DNA of 64,000 nucleotides, taken from contig NZ_NTGE01000099.1 of assembly GCF_002291145.1 (NCBI RefSeq), positions 365,957-429,956 of the forward strand, in the 5' to 3' direction. Made by a program: the position numbers and the translations under genes. The notes beneath the pieces were generated by a model. The model was not told the DNA's origin. It did not search any database and saw nothing but the letters and a program-made list of their open reading frames with translations. This document shows, in pieces, positions 45,081-53,575 of this stretch. This DNA comes from Streptomyces sp. SA15 (lineage in GTDB: Bacteria > Actinomycetota > Actinomycetes > Streptomycetales > Streptomycetaceae). Position 1 is the first letter of the stretch, and each line of letters begins with the position of its first letter.

Positions 45081-45122
45081 CTGCAAACGACTCACAGTCG
45101 GTCAGTATTCTTTGGAGGAAAC

Positions 45123-45737
45123 ATGGCAGTCAAGTCACGACGTGAGGAGTACGCGGCGCTGACCCGCGCCGCGGTGCTGGAAGCAGCCGCGGAACTCTTC
45201 GCCGAGAAGGGCTTCGACGTCACCTCCGTCGACGACATCGCCGGCACCGCCCGCGTCAGCAAGGGCGCCGTCTACCACCACTTCGCGGACAAGCGCGCCA
45301 TCTTCGACGAGGTCTTCAAGGTCAGCCAGCACGGCGTCCTCGACCAGGTCACGGTCGCCCTCAAGGCGCTCGGCGGCGAGGAGCAGTCGCCGGGGTCGGT
45401 CGCGAGCGCCGCCGTGCAGGGCTTCCTGGGCGCTTACGTCGCGGACGCGCGCCGGAGGTCACTGCTGCGTCAGTCCGCCGGCGTCCTCGGCGTGCAGCGC
45501 TGCCGGGAGATGGACAACGAACTGGCGCTGCCTCTGGTGCTGGGACTCCTTAACCAGTTGGCCGAGCGGGGGGAGTTGCAGCCGGTACCGATCGAGATGA
45601 CCGCGACCGTGATCTTCGGAACGCTCTGCGAGGCGGCTACCGCGCTGGCCTTCGCCGAGGACCACGAGCAGGCGGGCAAGGAGGCGGCACAGGTGGTGGG
45701 CTACATGCTGTCCGGCCTGGTCAAGGAGGCTTCGTAG
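45123..45737 (+). CDS. TetR-family repressor of the MMPL exporter
   Basis: ATG 45123 follows TTTGGAGGAAAC. The 204-aa protein has the N-terminal TetR helix-turn-helix (AAELFAEKGFDVTSVDDIAG, then RVSKGAVYHHFADKRAIFDEV) and an all-helical ligand domain. It is divergent from the MMPL gene, and the intergenic region holds a perfect dyad. Established: such pairs form ligand-released efflux switches. Inference: it represses both the exporter and itself. Confidence 0.92.
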   Translation: MAVKSRREEYAALTRAAVLEAAAELFAEKGFDVTSVDDIAGTARVSKGAVYHHFADKRAIFDEVFKVSQHGVLDQVTVALKALGGEEQSPGSVASAAVQGFLGAYVADARRRSLLRQSAGVLGVQRCREMDNELALPLVLGLLNQLAERGELQPVPIEMTATVIFGTLCEAATALAFAEDHEQAGKEAAQVVGYMLSGLVKEAS

Positions 45738-46108
45738 GACCGACGGGGCAACGACGCTCCCAGCTGCCGGACGGGACCGGGAACCGACGGTGCGCCGGGG
45801 GCAGGTTCCCCCGCCCCCGGCGATCCGGCACGTGGCACCCCGCGCGTCGCGTCTCGAGCTGCGCACCATCGAGGTCGTCACCACGATGACCGAGGACGAT
45901 CTGGCCAGGCTGGTGACCGAAGCGTTCGGAAAGGGGTGATGCTGATGCGGCCAAACCTCCCAGCCGAGGCGTTCGGGGGGCGTGCGGCGTCTCATACCCG
46001 CTCAGGCGCCGACCGTGGCAGAGCCGGCGTCCCGGCGCGCTCCCACATTCAGGTGGACCACCGTCGGTCTTCCTGCCGGGCATGCCGCCTCACGCATATC
46101 CAGGACGT
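45738..46108. other. Intergenic stretch with a terminator and a possible small remnant
   Basis: The tetR terminator is at 45793-45822. A 35-codon frame from GTG 45832 to 45939 (ending TMTEDDLARLVTEAFGKG) has protein-like composition but no ribosome site. It may be the tail of a lost gene. Confidence 0.4.
45793..45822 (+). terminator. Terminator of tetR
   Basis: CGCCGGGGGC and GCCCCCGGCG form a perfect 10-bp stem with a 10-nt loop, about 55 nt past the tetR stop. Confidence 0.7.
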
Positions 46109-48133
46109 ATGGATGAACTCCGCACCGCAGCCACCCATCCTCCGTTCTCCCGACGGCAGTTCACGACCGCCGCCGGTACGGCCGTAACCGCGACGGCCCT
46201 CGGTCTGGGCACCCTGGCTACACAGGGCACGGCCACCGCCGCCCCCACCACCGCCCCCGCAGCCACCCCCTGCCCACCCAGATCCACCGCCCCCTGGTCC
46301 ACCTGCCTCGCCGTAGCCCGCGCCCTGCTCGTCGTCGACGACCACGACCGACCCCTCGTCCCGGAGTACGAGAAGATCCTCGACTCCGGGCTCCCCCGCG
46401 CCAAGACCAAGGACGCCAAGAAGATCCTCGTGGTCGGTGCCGGGCCGGCCGGGCTCCTGGCGGCCTGGCTGTTGAAGCGGGCCGGGCATCAGGTGACGTT
46501 GTTGGAGGCCAACGGCAACCGCGTCGGCGGCCGGATCAAGACCTTCCGTACCGGTGGGCACGAGCAGGCGGCGCAGCCGTTCGCGGATCAGAAGCAGTAC
46601 GCCGAAGCCGGCGCCATGCGCATCCCTGGCAGTCACCCTCTCGTCATGAGCCTGATCGAGCAGCTCGACGTCGAAAAGCGGCGGTTCCATCTCGTGGACG
46701 TCGACGGCGACGGCAAGCCCGTCAACCGCGCCTGGCTGCACGTCAACGGCATCCGCGTGCGCCGCGCCGAGTACGCCAAGGCGCCGCGCAAGGTCAACCG
46801 GTCCTTCGGGGTGCCGCGCAAGTACTGGGACACGCCCTCCAGCAAGATCCTGCGCGATGCCCTCGACCCCGTACGCGACGAGTTCAGTACGGTCGGGCCG
46901 GACGGCAAGCGCGTCGACAAGCCGCTGCCCGAGCGGGTCAAGGGCTGGGCGCGGGTGATCCAGCAGTACGGCGACTGGTCCATGTACCGGTTCCTGACCG
47001 AGCGGGCCGGCTTCGACGAGCGGACCATCGATCTGATCGGCACGCTGGAGAATCTGACCTCACGGCTGCCGCTGTCCTTCATCCACAGCTTCATCAGTCA
47101 GTCGCTGATCAGCCCGGACACCGAGTTCTGGGAGCTGGTCGGCGGTACGGCGACCCTTCCGGACGCCTTGCTGAAGCAGGTCGCCGATGTCCTGCGGCTC
47201 GACCGGCGCGCCACCCACATCGAGTACTGGGACGAGGGCCGAAACCGTGACGGGCGCTCCTCCCACGTCGGCCCCGACGGCCCACACGTCTGGATCGACA
47301 CCGTCTCCGAGGGACGTGACGGCAAGGTCGTGCGCGAGCAGTTCACCGGAGACCTCGCGATCGTCACCGTGCCGTTCTCGGGGCTTCGGCAGGTCCAGAT
47401 CAGCCCGCTGATGTCGTACGGCAAACGCCGTGCCGTCGCCGAACTGCACTACGACAGCGCTACCAAGGTGCTGCTCGAATTCAGCCGCCGCTGGTGGGAG
47501 TTCGACGAAGGCGACTGGAAGCGGGAGCTCGACGCCGTACGCCCCGGGCTGTACGACGACTACCGCAACGGCAAGGCACCCGGCGACGGGAGTCTGCTCG
47601 GCGCGCATCCCTCCGTCCCGTCCGGCCACATCAGCGACGCGCAGCGCGTTCACTACGCCGCCAACCGCTGGGCCACCCGCGATCAGCCGGAGGCGGCGCA
47701 CATCGTCGGCGGTGGATCCGTCTCCGACAACTCCAACCGTTTCATGATCAACCCCTCCCATCCGGTCGAGGGCAGCAAGGGCGGTGTCGTCCTCGCGTCC
47801 TACAGCTGGGCCGACGACGCCTCCCGCTGGGACTCCCTCGATGAAGAGGCGCGATACCCGCATGCGTTGCGGGGGCTGCAGCAGGTCTACGGCCAGCGCG
47901 TCGAGGTGTTCTACACCGGCGCCGGGCGCACCCAGAGCTGGCTGCGCGACCCGTACGCGTACGGCGAGGCGTCCGTCCTGCTCCCCGGCCAGCACACGGA
48001 ACTCCTCGCCGCCATCCGTTCCCCCGAGGGCCCGCTGTACTTCGCCGGCGACCACACCTCGGTCAAGCCGTCGTGGATCGAGGGCGCCCTGGAGTCGGGC
48101 GTGCGGGCCGCGCTGGAGGTCCACAGGAGCTGA
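46109..48133 (+). CDS. Tat-exported flavin amine/L-amino-acid oxidase
   Basis: ATG 46109 (MDELRTAATHP) has AGGA upstream and is preferred to an in-frame start 27 nt earlier. The 674-aa protein has a Tat-type signal (SRRQFTTAAGTAVTATALG). The FAD-binding Rossmann motif is ILVVGAGPAGLLAAWLLKRA, ending LLEANGNRVGGR, and the C-terminal FAD motif is LYFAGDHTSVKPSWIEGALE. The length and architecture match secreted Streptomyces L-amino-acid oxidases, including L-glutamate oxidase. Established: these make 2-oxo acids, ammonia and hydrogen peroxide. Inference: substrate not determined; export and peroxide production suit an antagonistic or nitrogen-scavenging role. Confidence 0.88.
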   Translation: MDELRTAATHPPFSRRQFTTAAGTAVTATALGLGTLATQGTATAAPTTAPAATPCPPRSTAPWSTCLAVARALLVVDDHDRPLVPEYEKILDSGLPRAKTKDAKKILVVGAGPAGLLAAWLLKRAGHQVTLLEANGNRVGGRIKTFRTGGHEQAAQPFADQKQYAEAGAMRIPGSHPLVMSLIEQLDVEKRRFHLVDVDGDGKPVNRAWLHVNGIRVRRAEYAKAPRKVNRSFGVPRKYWDTPSSKILRDALDPVRDEFSTVGPDGKRVDKPLPERVKGWARVIQQYGDWSMYRFLTERAGFDERTIDLIGTLENLTSRLPLSFIHSFISQSLISPDTEFWELVGGTATLPDALLKQVADVLRLDRRATHIEYWDEGRNRDGRSSHVGPDGPHVWIDTVSEGRDGKVVREQFTGDLAIVTVPFSGLRQVQISPLMSYGKRRAVAELHYDSATKVLLEFSRRWWEFDEGDWKRELDAVRPGLYDDYRNGKAPGDGSLLGAHPSVPSGHISDAQRVHYAANRWATRDQPEAAHIVGGGSVSDNSNRFMINPSHPVEGSKGGVVLASYSWADDASRWDSLDEEARYPHALRGLQQVYGQRVEVFYTGAGRTQSWLRDPYAYGEASVLLPGQHTELLAAIRSPEGPLYFAGDHTSVKPSWIEGALESGVRAALEVHRS

Positions 48134-48145
48134 GAGAGCGGCGTT

Positions 48146-48178
48146 CGGCCCGGGCACCGTCGAGCGGCGCCCGGGCCG
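48146..48178. terminator. Terminator between the oxidase and terpene genes
   Basis: CGGCCCGGGC and GCCCGGGCCG form a 10-bp stem with a 13-nt loop between convergent genes. Confidence 0.7.
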
Positions 48179-48191
48179 GAACACCGACCGG

Positions 48192-49031
48192 TCAGACGCG
48201 GTCTGCGGCGATCAGCAGGTAATGGAAGCTGCCCTCCTTGTACGCGGTGAGGAAGGCGTCCTCGATGCCGGTGGCGACCGAGGACTTCGCGCGCAGCTCC
48301 CAGTACGGGATCGTGTCGGGCGTCAGGTCGATGACCTGCATGGGGACGAGGTTGTTGGCGGCGAGGGCCTTGAAGTACTCGCTGCGGGGGTGGATGTTGC
48401 AGGTGTAGTGCTCGTCGATCCTGCTGACGGCCTTGGAGCGCAGGCCGGTGACGTCGTTGGAGCACCCGGTGATGCACACGTACCGGCCGCCGTACTCCAG
48501 CAGGCGGGAGAACTCGGCGAACAGCTCGAAGAGATCGACGTACATCGTCGTCTCGTTGGTCCAGATCGCGCGCCGCGAACCCGTCTCCAGACGGGTGTCG
48601 AGCATGTTGCGGAAGTGGAAGCGGACCTTGTCGGCCACGCCCCGCTTGTCGGCCTGTTCGTTGGCGAAGGCGACCTGCTGCTCGGAGATGCTGACGCCGT
48701 CGACGTGGCAGCCGAAGCGGGCGTTCGCCATGACGCTGGTGCCGCCGCGGCCGGAGCCGGCGTCCAGGAGGCGGTCGGTGGGCGTGATGTCGCCGAGGTG
48801 GTCGAGGAGTACCTCGGCCTGGGCGGTCTCCAGGCGGTGCATCTCCTCGATGATGCGCTGGTCGCGGGTCTCGGCCGGGCCCTGAAGGACGGCGGGGTCG
48901 AAGTCGCCGATGCCGTAGTGGTGGTGGTAGAGGCCGTCGACCTCGCCGAGGCGGATGTTGACCGGGTCCTTCTCGGCGTTCCAGTAGGCGGCCACGGACT
49001 TCTGGTATTCGGTGCGCAGGACGTCGCCCAT
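48192..49031 (-). CDS. gppmt: Geranyl diphosphate 2-C-methyltransferase
   Basis: ATG 49031 (MGDVLRTEYQKSVAAYW) has GGAGGA about 8 nt upstream; an upstream ATG at 49067 has no clear site. The 279-aa protein has the SAM motif LLDAGSGRGGTSVMA and the family landmarks GEVDGLYHHHYGIGDFD, TNETTMYVDLFELFAEFS and ELRAKSSVATGIEDAF. Established: the enzyme adds a methyl group to C2 of geranyl diphosphate, giving the C11 precursor of 2-methylisoborneol. Its partner cyclase gene lies directly upstream but is 5'-truncated, so the pathway is probably non-functional here unless another cyclase uses the product. Confidence 0.95.
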   Translation of the reverse strand: MGDVLRTEYQKSVAAYWNAEKDPVNIRLGEVDGLYHHHYGIGDFDPAVLQGPAETRDQRIIEEMHRLETAQAEVLLDHLGDITPTDRLLDAGSGRGGTSVMANARFGCHVDGVSISEQQVAFANEQADKRGVADKVRFHFRNMLDTRLETGSRRAIWTNETTMYVDLFELFAEFSRLLEYGGRYVCITGCSNDVTGLRSKAVSRIDEHYTCNIHPRSEYFKALAANNLVPMQVIDLTPDTIPYWELRAKSSVATGIEDAFLTAYKEGSFHYLLIAADRV

Positions 49032-49164
49032 GGCGATGTCCTCCATCTGCGTGGAGATCCGGGGCATGGGGATGAAGGGGTCCTTACTCGTGAGGGCGTG
49101 AAAGGCGTGAACGGTGTGCCTGGCGAGCTGGCCTTGCGGACTCTCCTGGCGAACTCGCCCGGCG

Positions 49165-50154
49165 TCAGGCGGCGTTCGCGTCGGCCGCGTGGTACCGGCC
49201 GCTGCCCGCGTGCCATTCGCGGCTGCCGCCGAGCCAGGCCCATTTGCCGGCCAGGAACCGGCGCAGCTCGGGGGAGCCGGTCATACAGAGGGCGGCGGCC
49301 TCGGCCTCGAAGGTGTGCATGAACTCGTTGTGGATCTCGACCGTGCGGTCGACCGCCTCCTCCATCGAGCATCCGTCCTCGGCGGCGATCAGCCGGGGCA
49401 GGCTGAAGTCCGTCGGGTCCTCCTTGCCCATGGAGTACAGGTCGTTGACGATCACGCTCGCGGTGCCCGCCATGGTGAACGCGCGGCGCACCCGGACATC
49501 GGCGAACTCGGCCTGCGGCACCTCGTACCCGGCGACCGCGTCGACGAGCACCATGCAGGGCACGAAGCTGTTCTCGTGCCGGTGCATCAGGAACTCCCAG
49601 ACCGGCGGGGTCTGGCGGGCGGTGTGCCAGACGCCTTCCTGGTTGTAGGCGACGAACATGATGGCCAGCTCGTGCCGGAGCCGGCGCACCTGGGTCGGCG
49701 TCGCGTACCGGGCGAGGTTGTCGAGCCCGGAGCGCAGGGCGCGCATCACCGGATCGGCCTGGACGACGTCCTCCAGCTGCGGCGCGTACGCCGACGGGAG
49801 GTGGGCCTGGTCGATCACCGAGTGGGCGATCGCGAGGCCCTGCCCGAGGAGTTCGGGGCGGGCCTCCTCCACTTCGCCGTCGACGTAGTGGTCGTCGACG
49901 GACCACTCCGACAGCGCGCACTTCGCCGCCGCGAGCAGCCGGTCCGGGTCGTCCGACTCGGGGTGCGCGAGCATGATCAGCCGGCCGAAGCCGGCCTTGC
50001 GGACCTTGTCGAGCTGGCCGGGATAGATCCCGATCTCCTCGGCCCACTCGACCAGCCGCTCGTTGACGGTCTCGCCGAGCGCGGGGTCGTCACGGACGGC
50101 GGGCGGGCAGTGCAGCTTGCTGACCGGGTCCGAGGGGGCTGGGTCCGAGCAGCC
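49165..50154 (-). pseudogene. 5'-truncated 2-methylisoborneol-type terpene cyclase gene
   Basis: The open frame runs from just after an in-frame TAG (50157-50155), with no start codon until ATG 49974. From 50154 it reads SKLHCPPAVRDDPALGE, then VNERLVEWAEEIGIYPG, the Asp-rich motif SVDDHYVDGE, and the NSE-type motif NDLYSMGKED, ending near REWHAGSGRYH. This matches cyclases paired with GPP methyltransferase, and most closely those described as family 2 encapsulin cargo. Normal proteins carry about 100 further N-terminal disordered residues, including the cargo-loading segment; they are absent in all frames upstream. Inference: deletion removed the start. An internal start at 49974 would lose the first helices. 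Confidence 0.75.
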
Positions 50155-50157
50155 CTA

Positions 50158-50375
50158 CGTCACTTTGAGTAAGCGGACGGGAGGGCGCGCGGAGGGCGCC
50201 GACCTACGGAAGTGCGCCCTTCACGCCCCCACTCCGAGAGAACGGGCAGGCCAGGGCCGATGCCCGTCGGGGTGACGGTGACGCCGACGCGTCAACAGGG
50301 CGGAGAGCGTGCAGGTCAGGGCGAGGCCGCTCGGTTTCGCCCGCCACGACGCCCATCGTGTCCGAGCCGGTCGCG
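50158..50375. other. Rearrangement junction between the terpene and sugar-binding genes
   Basis: No gene is seen. On one side an orphan ABC sugar-binding gene ends at 50376, and on the other the terpene cyclase begins mid-protein. The minus-strand sequence ACTCAAAGTGACGTAGGG next to the junction may be a promoter remnant. Confidence 0.45.
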
Positions 50376-51515
50376 CTACGACGTCAGGCCGATCGCCGCG
50401 CAGTCGTCCTCGTACTGCGCGGTGCAGATGTCCTTGACGGTGTAGACGCCGTCCCGGATCACCGTGTCCTTGATGTTGTCCTGCGTGAGGGCGACCACCT
50501 GCACCAGCTGCGACGGGATGTCCTCCTCCGTCGGGCTGTCGACCTTGTCGGGGGTCAGCGCGTCGAACTCGATCGAGCGGCCCTGGACCTTGGCCACCGC
50601 GATCTCCGCTGCGGTGTCCGCCTCCAGCAGGAACGACTTGTACACGGTCATGTACTGCTCGCCGGAGACGATCCGCTGCACCGCGTCCAGATTCGCGTCC
50701 TGCCCGGTCACCGGCGGGATCTCGGTGGCGCCCGCCTCCTTCAGCGCGTCGATGACGGCGCCCGCCATGCCGTCGTTCGCCGAGTAGACGGCGGCGATGT
50801 TGTCCAGTCCGACGGACTGGATCGCCTTCTTCATGTTCGCCTTCGCGACCGAGGGCAGCCACTCCCTGGTGTCGTACTGCTTGGCGATGACCACTTGGCC
50901 GTCCAGCTCTTCGAGCGCGCCCGTCTTGAAGCGGGCCGTGTTGGGGTCGGCGGGCGAGCCGTTCATCATGACGATCTTGCTGGTCGCGGCCTTGTCCCCG
51001 AGCGCCCCGACGATGGCACGGCCCTGCACCTCACCGACGAGCTCGTTGTCGTGGGAGACGTACGCGTCGATCGGGCCCTCGGCGAGCCTGTCGTACGCGA
51101 TGACGGGGATGCCCGCCTCCTTGGCCTTCTCCACGTCCGGCGCGATGGCCTTGGCGTCGACCGCGTCCACCAGGACCACGTCCACCTCCGCGTCGATCAT
51201 CTGCTGGAACTGCTCGCTCTGCTTGTTCGCGCTCGCCCCGGCGTTGGCGTAGCGGACCTTGCCCTTGTTCCCGGTGAGGGAGGCGACCTTCTCCCTGATC
51301 AGGGGGTAGTCGAACTTCTCGAAGCGTGCCGTCTCCTTGTCGGGCAGGAGGAGACCCACCGTGATGTCGTTGCCCTTCGTCGGGCTCTCGGAGCTGTCGC
51401 TCCCGCCGACGGCGTCCATGACGCCGCAGGCGGCGAGGGAGAGGGCCGACGCGGAGGCGGCCAGGGCGATGGCGAGGCGACGCACGGCGGTGCTGCGGGG
51501 GGTACGAGCTTTCAC
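50376..51515 (-). CDS. ABC-transporter sugar-binding lipoprotein (xylose type)
   Basis: GTG 51515 has GAAGG about 9 nt upstream. The 379-aa product is a lipoprotein (LSLAACGV lipobox). It has the type I periplasmic-binding fold of family 2 sugar proteins: ITVGLLLPDKETARFEK, QFQQMIDAEVDVVLVDAVD, PVIAYDRLAEGPIDAYVSH, and VYSANDGMAGAVIDALKEAG. Established: close relatives feed xylose-type ABC importers and are followed by ATPase and permease genes. None follow here; the next gene is the broken terpene cyclase. The binding protein is thus an orphan, probably because of the junction near 50.16 kb. Confidence 0.85.
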   Translation of the reverse strand: MKARTPRSTAVRRLAIALAASASALSLAACGVMDAVGGSDSSESPTKGNDITVGLLLPDKETARFEKFDYPLIREKVASLTGNKGKVRYANAGASANKQSEQFQQMIDAEVDVVLVDAVDAKAIAPDVEKAKEAGIPVIAYDRLAEGPIDAYVSHDNELVGEVQGRAIVGALGDKAATSKIVMMNGSPADPNTARFKTGALEELDGQVVIAKQYDTREWLPSVAKANMKKAIQSVGLDNIAAVYSANDGMAGAVIDALKEAGATEIPPVTGQDANLDAVQRIVSGEQYMTVYKSFLLEADTAAEIAVAKVQGRSIEFDALTPDKVDSPTEEDIPSQLVQVVALTQDNIKDTVIRDGVYTVKDICTAQYEDDCAAIGLTS

Positions 51516-51680
51516 ATCAGGTGCCTTCCGGGGTGGGGGGAGTGGCGACCAAGTGGGGGAAAGCCAACGCCGCGACGGCCGCAGCGTCAAGCGGCACCCG
51601 TTAACGAGATAGCAACAGCACAATATTCGGCTGTCCTTCACCGCACCGCCGTGGGGCGGTGCGGCGAACTCCAGTACGTA

Positions 51681-51720
51681 CACGTACACGTACGCACTCA
51701 CACGTACACGTACGCACTCA
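51681..51720. repeat. 20-bp exact tandem duplication
   Basis: CACGTACACGTACGCACTCA occurs twice in tandem. The unit itself contains self-complementary CGTACG-type steps. Confidence 0.9.
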
Positions 51721-51800
51721 CGCTCACGGCGACGCGTCGGGTACCGGCCCGGAGGCACCCGGCTGTACATGTCGCTCGTGGGATGACCTGGTGACCTGCC

Positions 51801-51836
51801 GCCGTCTCTGCCGTCTCTGCCGTCTCTGCCGCCTCC
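51801..51836. repeat. 9-bp minisatellite (GCCGTCTCT)
   Basis: Three exact GCCGTCTCT units and one variant lie in tandem. Related CCGTCTCC and GCGTCTCC motifs follow. Confidence 0.8.
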
Positions 51837-51874
51837 CCGTCTCCGGCGTCTCCGACGTCTCCTCGTAAACGACG

Positions 51875-51916
51875 ACGGCCTCTCCTCCAGTCAGAATCGA
51901 CTATGAGAGAGGCCGT
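51875..51916 (-). terminator. Terminator of the conserved 98-aa gene
   Basis: ACGGCCTCTC and GAGAGGCCGT form a 10-bp stem, 40 nt past the stop of the 51956-52252 gene on the minus strand. Confidence 0.6.
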
Positions 51917-51955
51917 TCAGAGCGTTCCGCCCGGTCCGCGAACTTGGTGCCCTGG

Positions 51956-52252
51956 TCAGGCGCCCGTCCACAGGGGCGGCGTGGGTGCCGGGGAGGGGTC
52001 CTCGGACGCGGCCACAGGCGGAGTCGCGTGGCAGGTGAAGCCGAGGCGGGTCAGTGCCCTGGTCACCTCACCGGCGCTGAAGTCGCGACGGTCCTGGCGG
52101 GTGATCACCTCGCCCACCTGCTTGACCGGGTACAGCCGGCGCCCGATGACCACACAGGCCCCGGTGACATCCTCGGGGCGGACACCCTTCATCTTGGTCT
52201 CCACCTCGCTCTTGTCCAAGTCGAAGGGATAACGGGCGATCACAACGCGCAT
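51956..52252 (-). CDS. Conserved actinobacterial small protein next to a cold-shock gene
   Basis: This 98-aa protein starts MRVVIARYPFDLDKSEVE. The segment VVIGRRLYPVKQVGEVITRQ followed by DRRDFSAGEVTRALTRLGF looks highly constrained, and the remaining ~25 residues are a low-complexity tail. I recall similar proteins commonly encoded beside cold-shock genes in Streptomyces; no biochemical role is known to me. It lies 143 nt after the second cold-shock gene on the same strand, with a strong hairpin between them, so readthrough control may link the two. Confidence 0.7.
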   Translation of the reverse strand: MRVVIARYPFDLDKSEVETKMKGVRPEDVTGACVVIGRRLYPVKQVGEVITRQDRRDFSAGEVTRALTRLGFTCHATPPVAASEDPSPAPTPPLWTGA

Positions 52253-52316
52253 GGTGCCTCACCAAAGGTCGGGGTGAACGGTTTCTCGGCAGGGAAACGC
52301 ACAGAAAAGCGTAAAC

Positions 52317-52351
52317 AAACAGGGCCCGCACCCGAGGTGCAGGCCCTGTTT
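52317..52351 (-). terminator. Terminator or attenuator after the second cold-shock gene
   Basis: AAACAGGGCC pairs with GGCCCTGTTT, and an inner GCAC/GTGC extends the stem beyond a mismatch. On the minus strand it follows the cold-shock stop and ends in a short U-rich run. Confidence 0.8.
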
Positions 52352-52394
52352 CGCCGTATGCGCGAATGGCTCGAACGCAAACGTCAAGCAAACA

Positions 52395-52598
52395 TCAGGC
52401 GGGAACGATGTTCTCCGCCTGCGGGCCCTTCTGGCCCTGCGTGACGTCGAAGGTCACCTTCTGACCTTCCTGCAGCTCGCGGAAGCCCTGGGTGGCGATG
52501 TTCGAGTAGTGGGCGAAGACGTCAGCGCCGCCGCCGTCCTGCTCGATGAAGCCGAAGCCCTTTTCCGCGTTGAACCACTTCACAGTACCGGTGGCCAT
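52395..52598 (-). CDS. Cold-shock protein (CspA family, second copy)
   Basis: ATG 52598 has CAGGAGATATGAC upstream. The 67-aa OB-fold protein carries KGFGFIEQ (RNP1) and VFAHYS (RNP2) and differs from the first copy (6433-6636) at only two positions. Unlike that copy, its leader shows no obvious terminator-like hairpin, suggesting different regulation of near-identical proteins. Established: RNA chaperone family. The downstream conserved 98-aa gene may be a readthrough partner. Confidence 0.95.
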   Translation of the reverse strand: MATGTVKWFNAEKGFGFIEQDGGGADVFAHYSNIATQGFRELQEGQKVTFDVTQGQKGPQAENIVPA

Positions 52599-52870
52599 GT
52601 CATATCTCCTGAGGCAGTGCTGGAAGCCCGCACCGCGCGGACCTCCCCATCGCCGTGATGATCACCTGCCCGGAAAAACCGGCAGCAAAATGGCAACCAC
52701 AACTGCAACTGACGTCCAGCCTAGCACGACACCCGCGAAACAAATGGGCGTCGAGAAGACGAGAAGGAAGAGCCTCGAGGCAGCCGGCATTGCCCGAAAA
52801 TATCGGTAGAGGTCACCGCAGAATTATTTTGGGGGACTGCTCGAATTTCTACCCCGGCCGTGTCAGATAT

Positions 52871-53218
52871 TCACTGGCCGCCCGGGTCGGACCCGAGCTC
52901 CTCCGGCCGGCGCAGCTCCTCGTTGTCGCGCAGGGCCTCCTCCAGCCGGTCCTCGAGGCCGATGATGCGGCAGGCCGCGTCGATCGGGGTCCCCTGGTCG
53001 ACCAGCTCACGAGCCCGGGCGGCCAGGCGCAGCTGGTGGCGGGAGTAGCGGCGGTGGCCGCCCTCCGACCTCGTCGGGACGATGAACCCCGCCTCGCCCA
53101 GGGCTCGCAGGAACCCGGGCGTGGCACCGATCAGCTCGGTGGCCCGGCCCATGGTGTACGCCGGGAAGTGGTCGTCGTCGAGCCGGTCGGTGGCGTACTG
53201 CTGGTCTTCCGAGGGCAT
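52871..53218 (-). CDS. MerR-type small regulator
   Basis: ATG 53218 has GGAAGG about 7 nt upstream, giving 115 aa. The MerR helix-turn-helix is AYTMGRATELIGATPGFLRA, followed by the wing GGHRRYSRHQLRLAARAREL. A short coiled coil comes after it (IIGLEDRLEEALRDNEELRR). No metal-binding cysteine or large effector domain is present. Established: short MerR proteins of this form act in Streptomyces development and stress. Target unknown. It lies upstream of the cold-shock gene on the same strand but about 270 nt away. Confidence 0.85.
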   Translation of the reverse strand: MPSEDQQYATDRLDDDHFPAYTMGRATELIGATPGFLRALGEAGFIVPTRSEGGHRRYSRHQLRLAARARELVDQGTPIDAACRIIGLEDRLEEALRDNEELRRPEELGSDPGGQ

Positions 53219-53575
53219 CTGCGCCTTCCCGCGGGCCGCCGGAGCACGGCCCGCCACAGGGGCTGGTTTTCCCCGCAGGGGAACTCTAGTCGCCCCGGGT
53301 GAAACTCTGCTGCGGCGGACACAGGTCTGCCGCCGCGATCACAGTCGGCCCAACAGCTCCGGCGTGCCCGGGTATGTGACGTCGGCTGCGTTCTGAGGCC
53401 TGCGTGACGAGGGTGTGTAAACCCGTGACCAGAGAATCCGCGCAGGAGTGTCACACAGGCTGCACACAGTCGTTCGATCGTGTCGTTAGCGTTACTGACC
53501 ACTCGCTGCCGCGTGCGAACGCGAGTACTGCACGGCCCGGAGGGTCGTCGGCATGTCAACTCAGGAAGACCACAG

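Larger units (their letters stand above)
51516..51874. other. Gene-free stretch with microsatellites
   Basis: No supported gene was found. It holds an exact 20-bp tandem duplication (51681-51720, unit CACGTACACGTACGCACTCA) and a GCCGTCTCT 9-mer array (51801-51836, about four units). The promoter of the sugar-binding gene should lie at its left end. Confidence 0.6.

Noticed and set aside
45832..45939. Possible 35-aa gene after tetR
   Set aside because: Protein-like ending but no ribosome site, unusual position just after a terminator, and no family; mentioned only as a possible remnant.
51681..51720. Possible CRISPR-like spacing
   Set aside because: The repeat is directly tandem with no spacers; it is a microsatellite.
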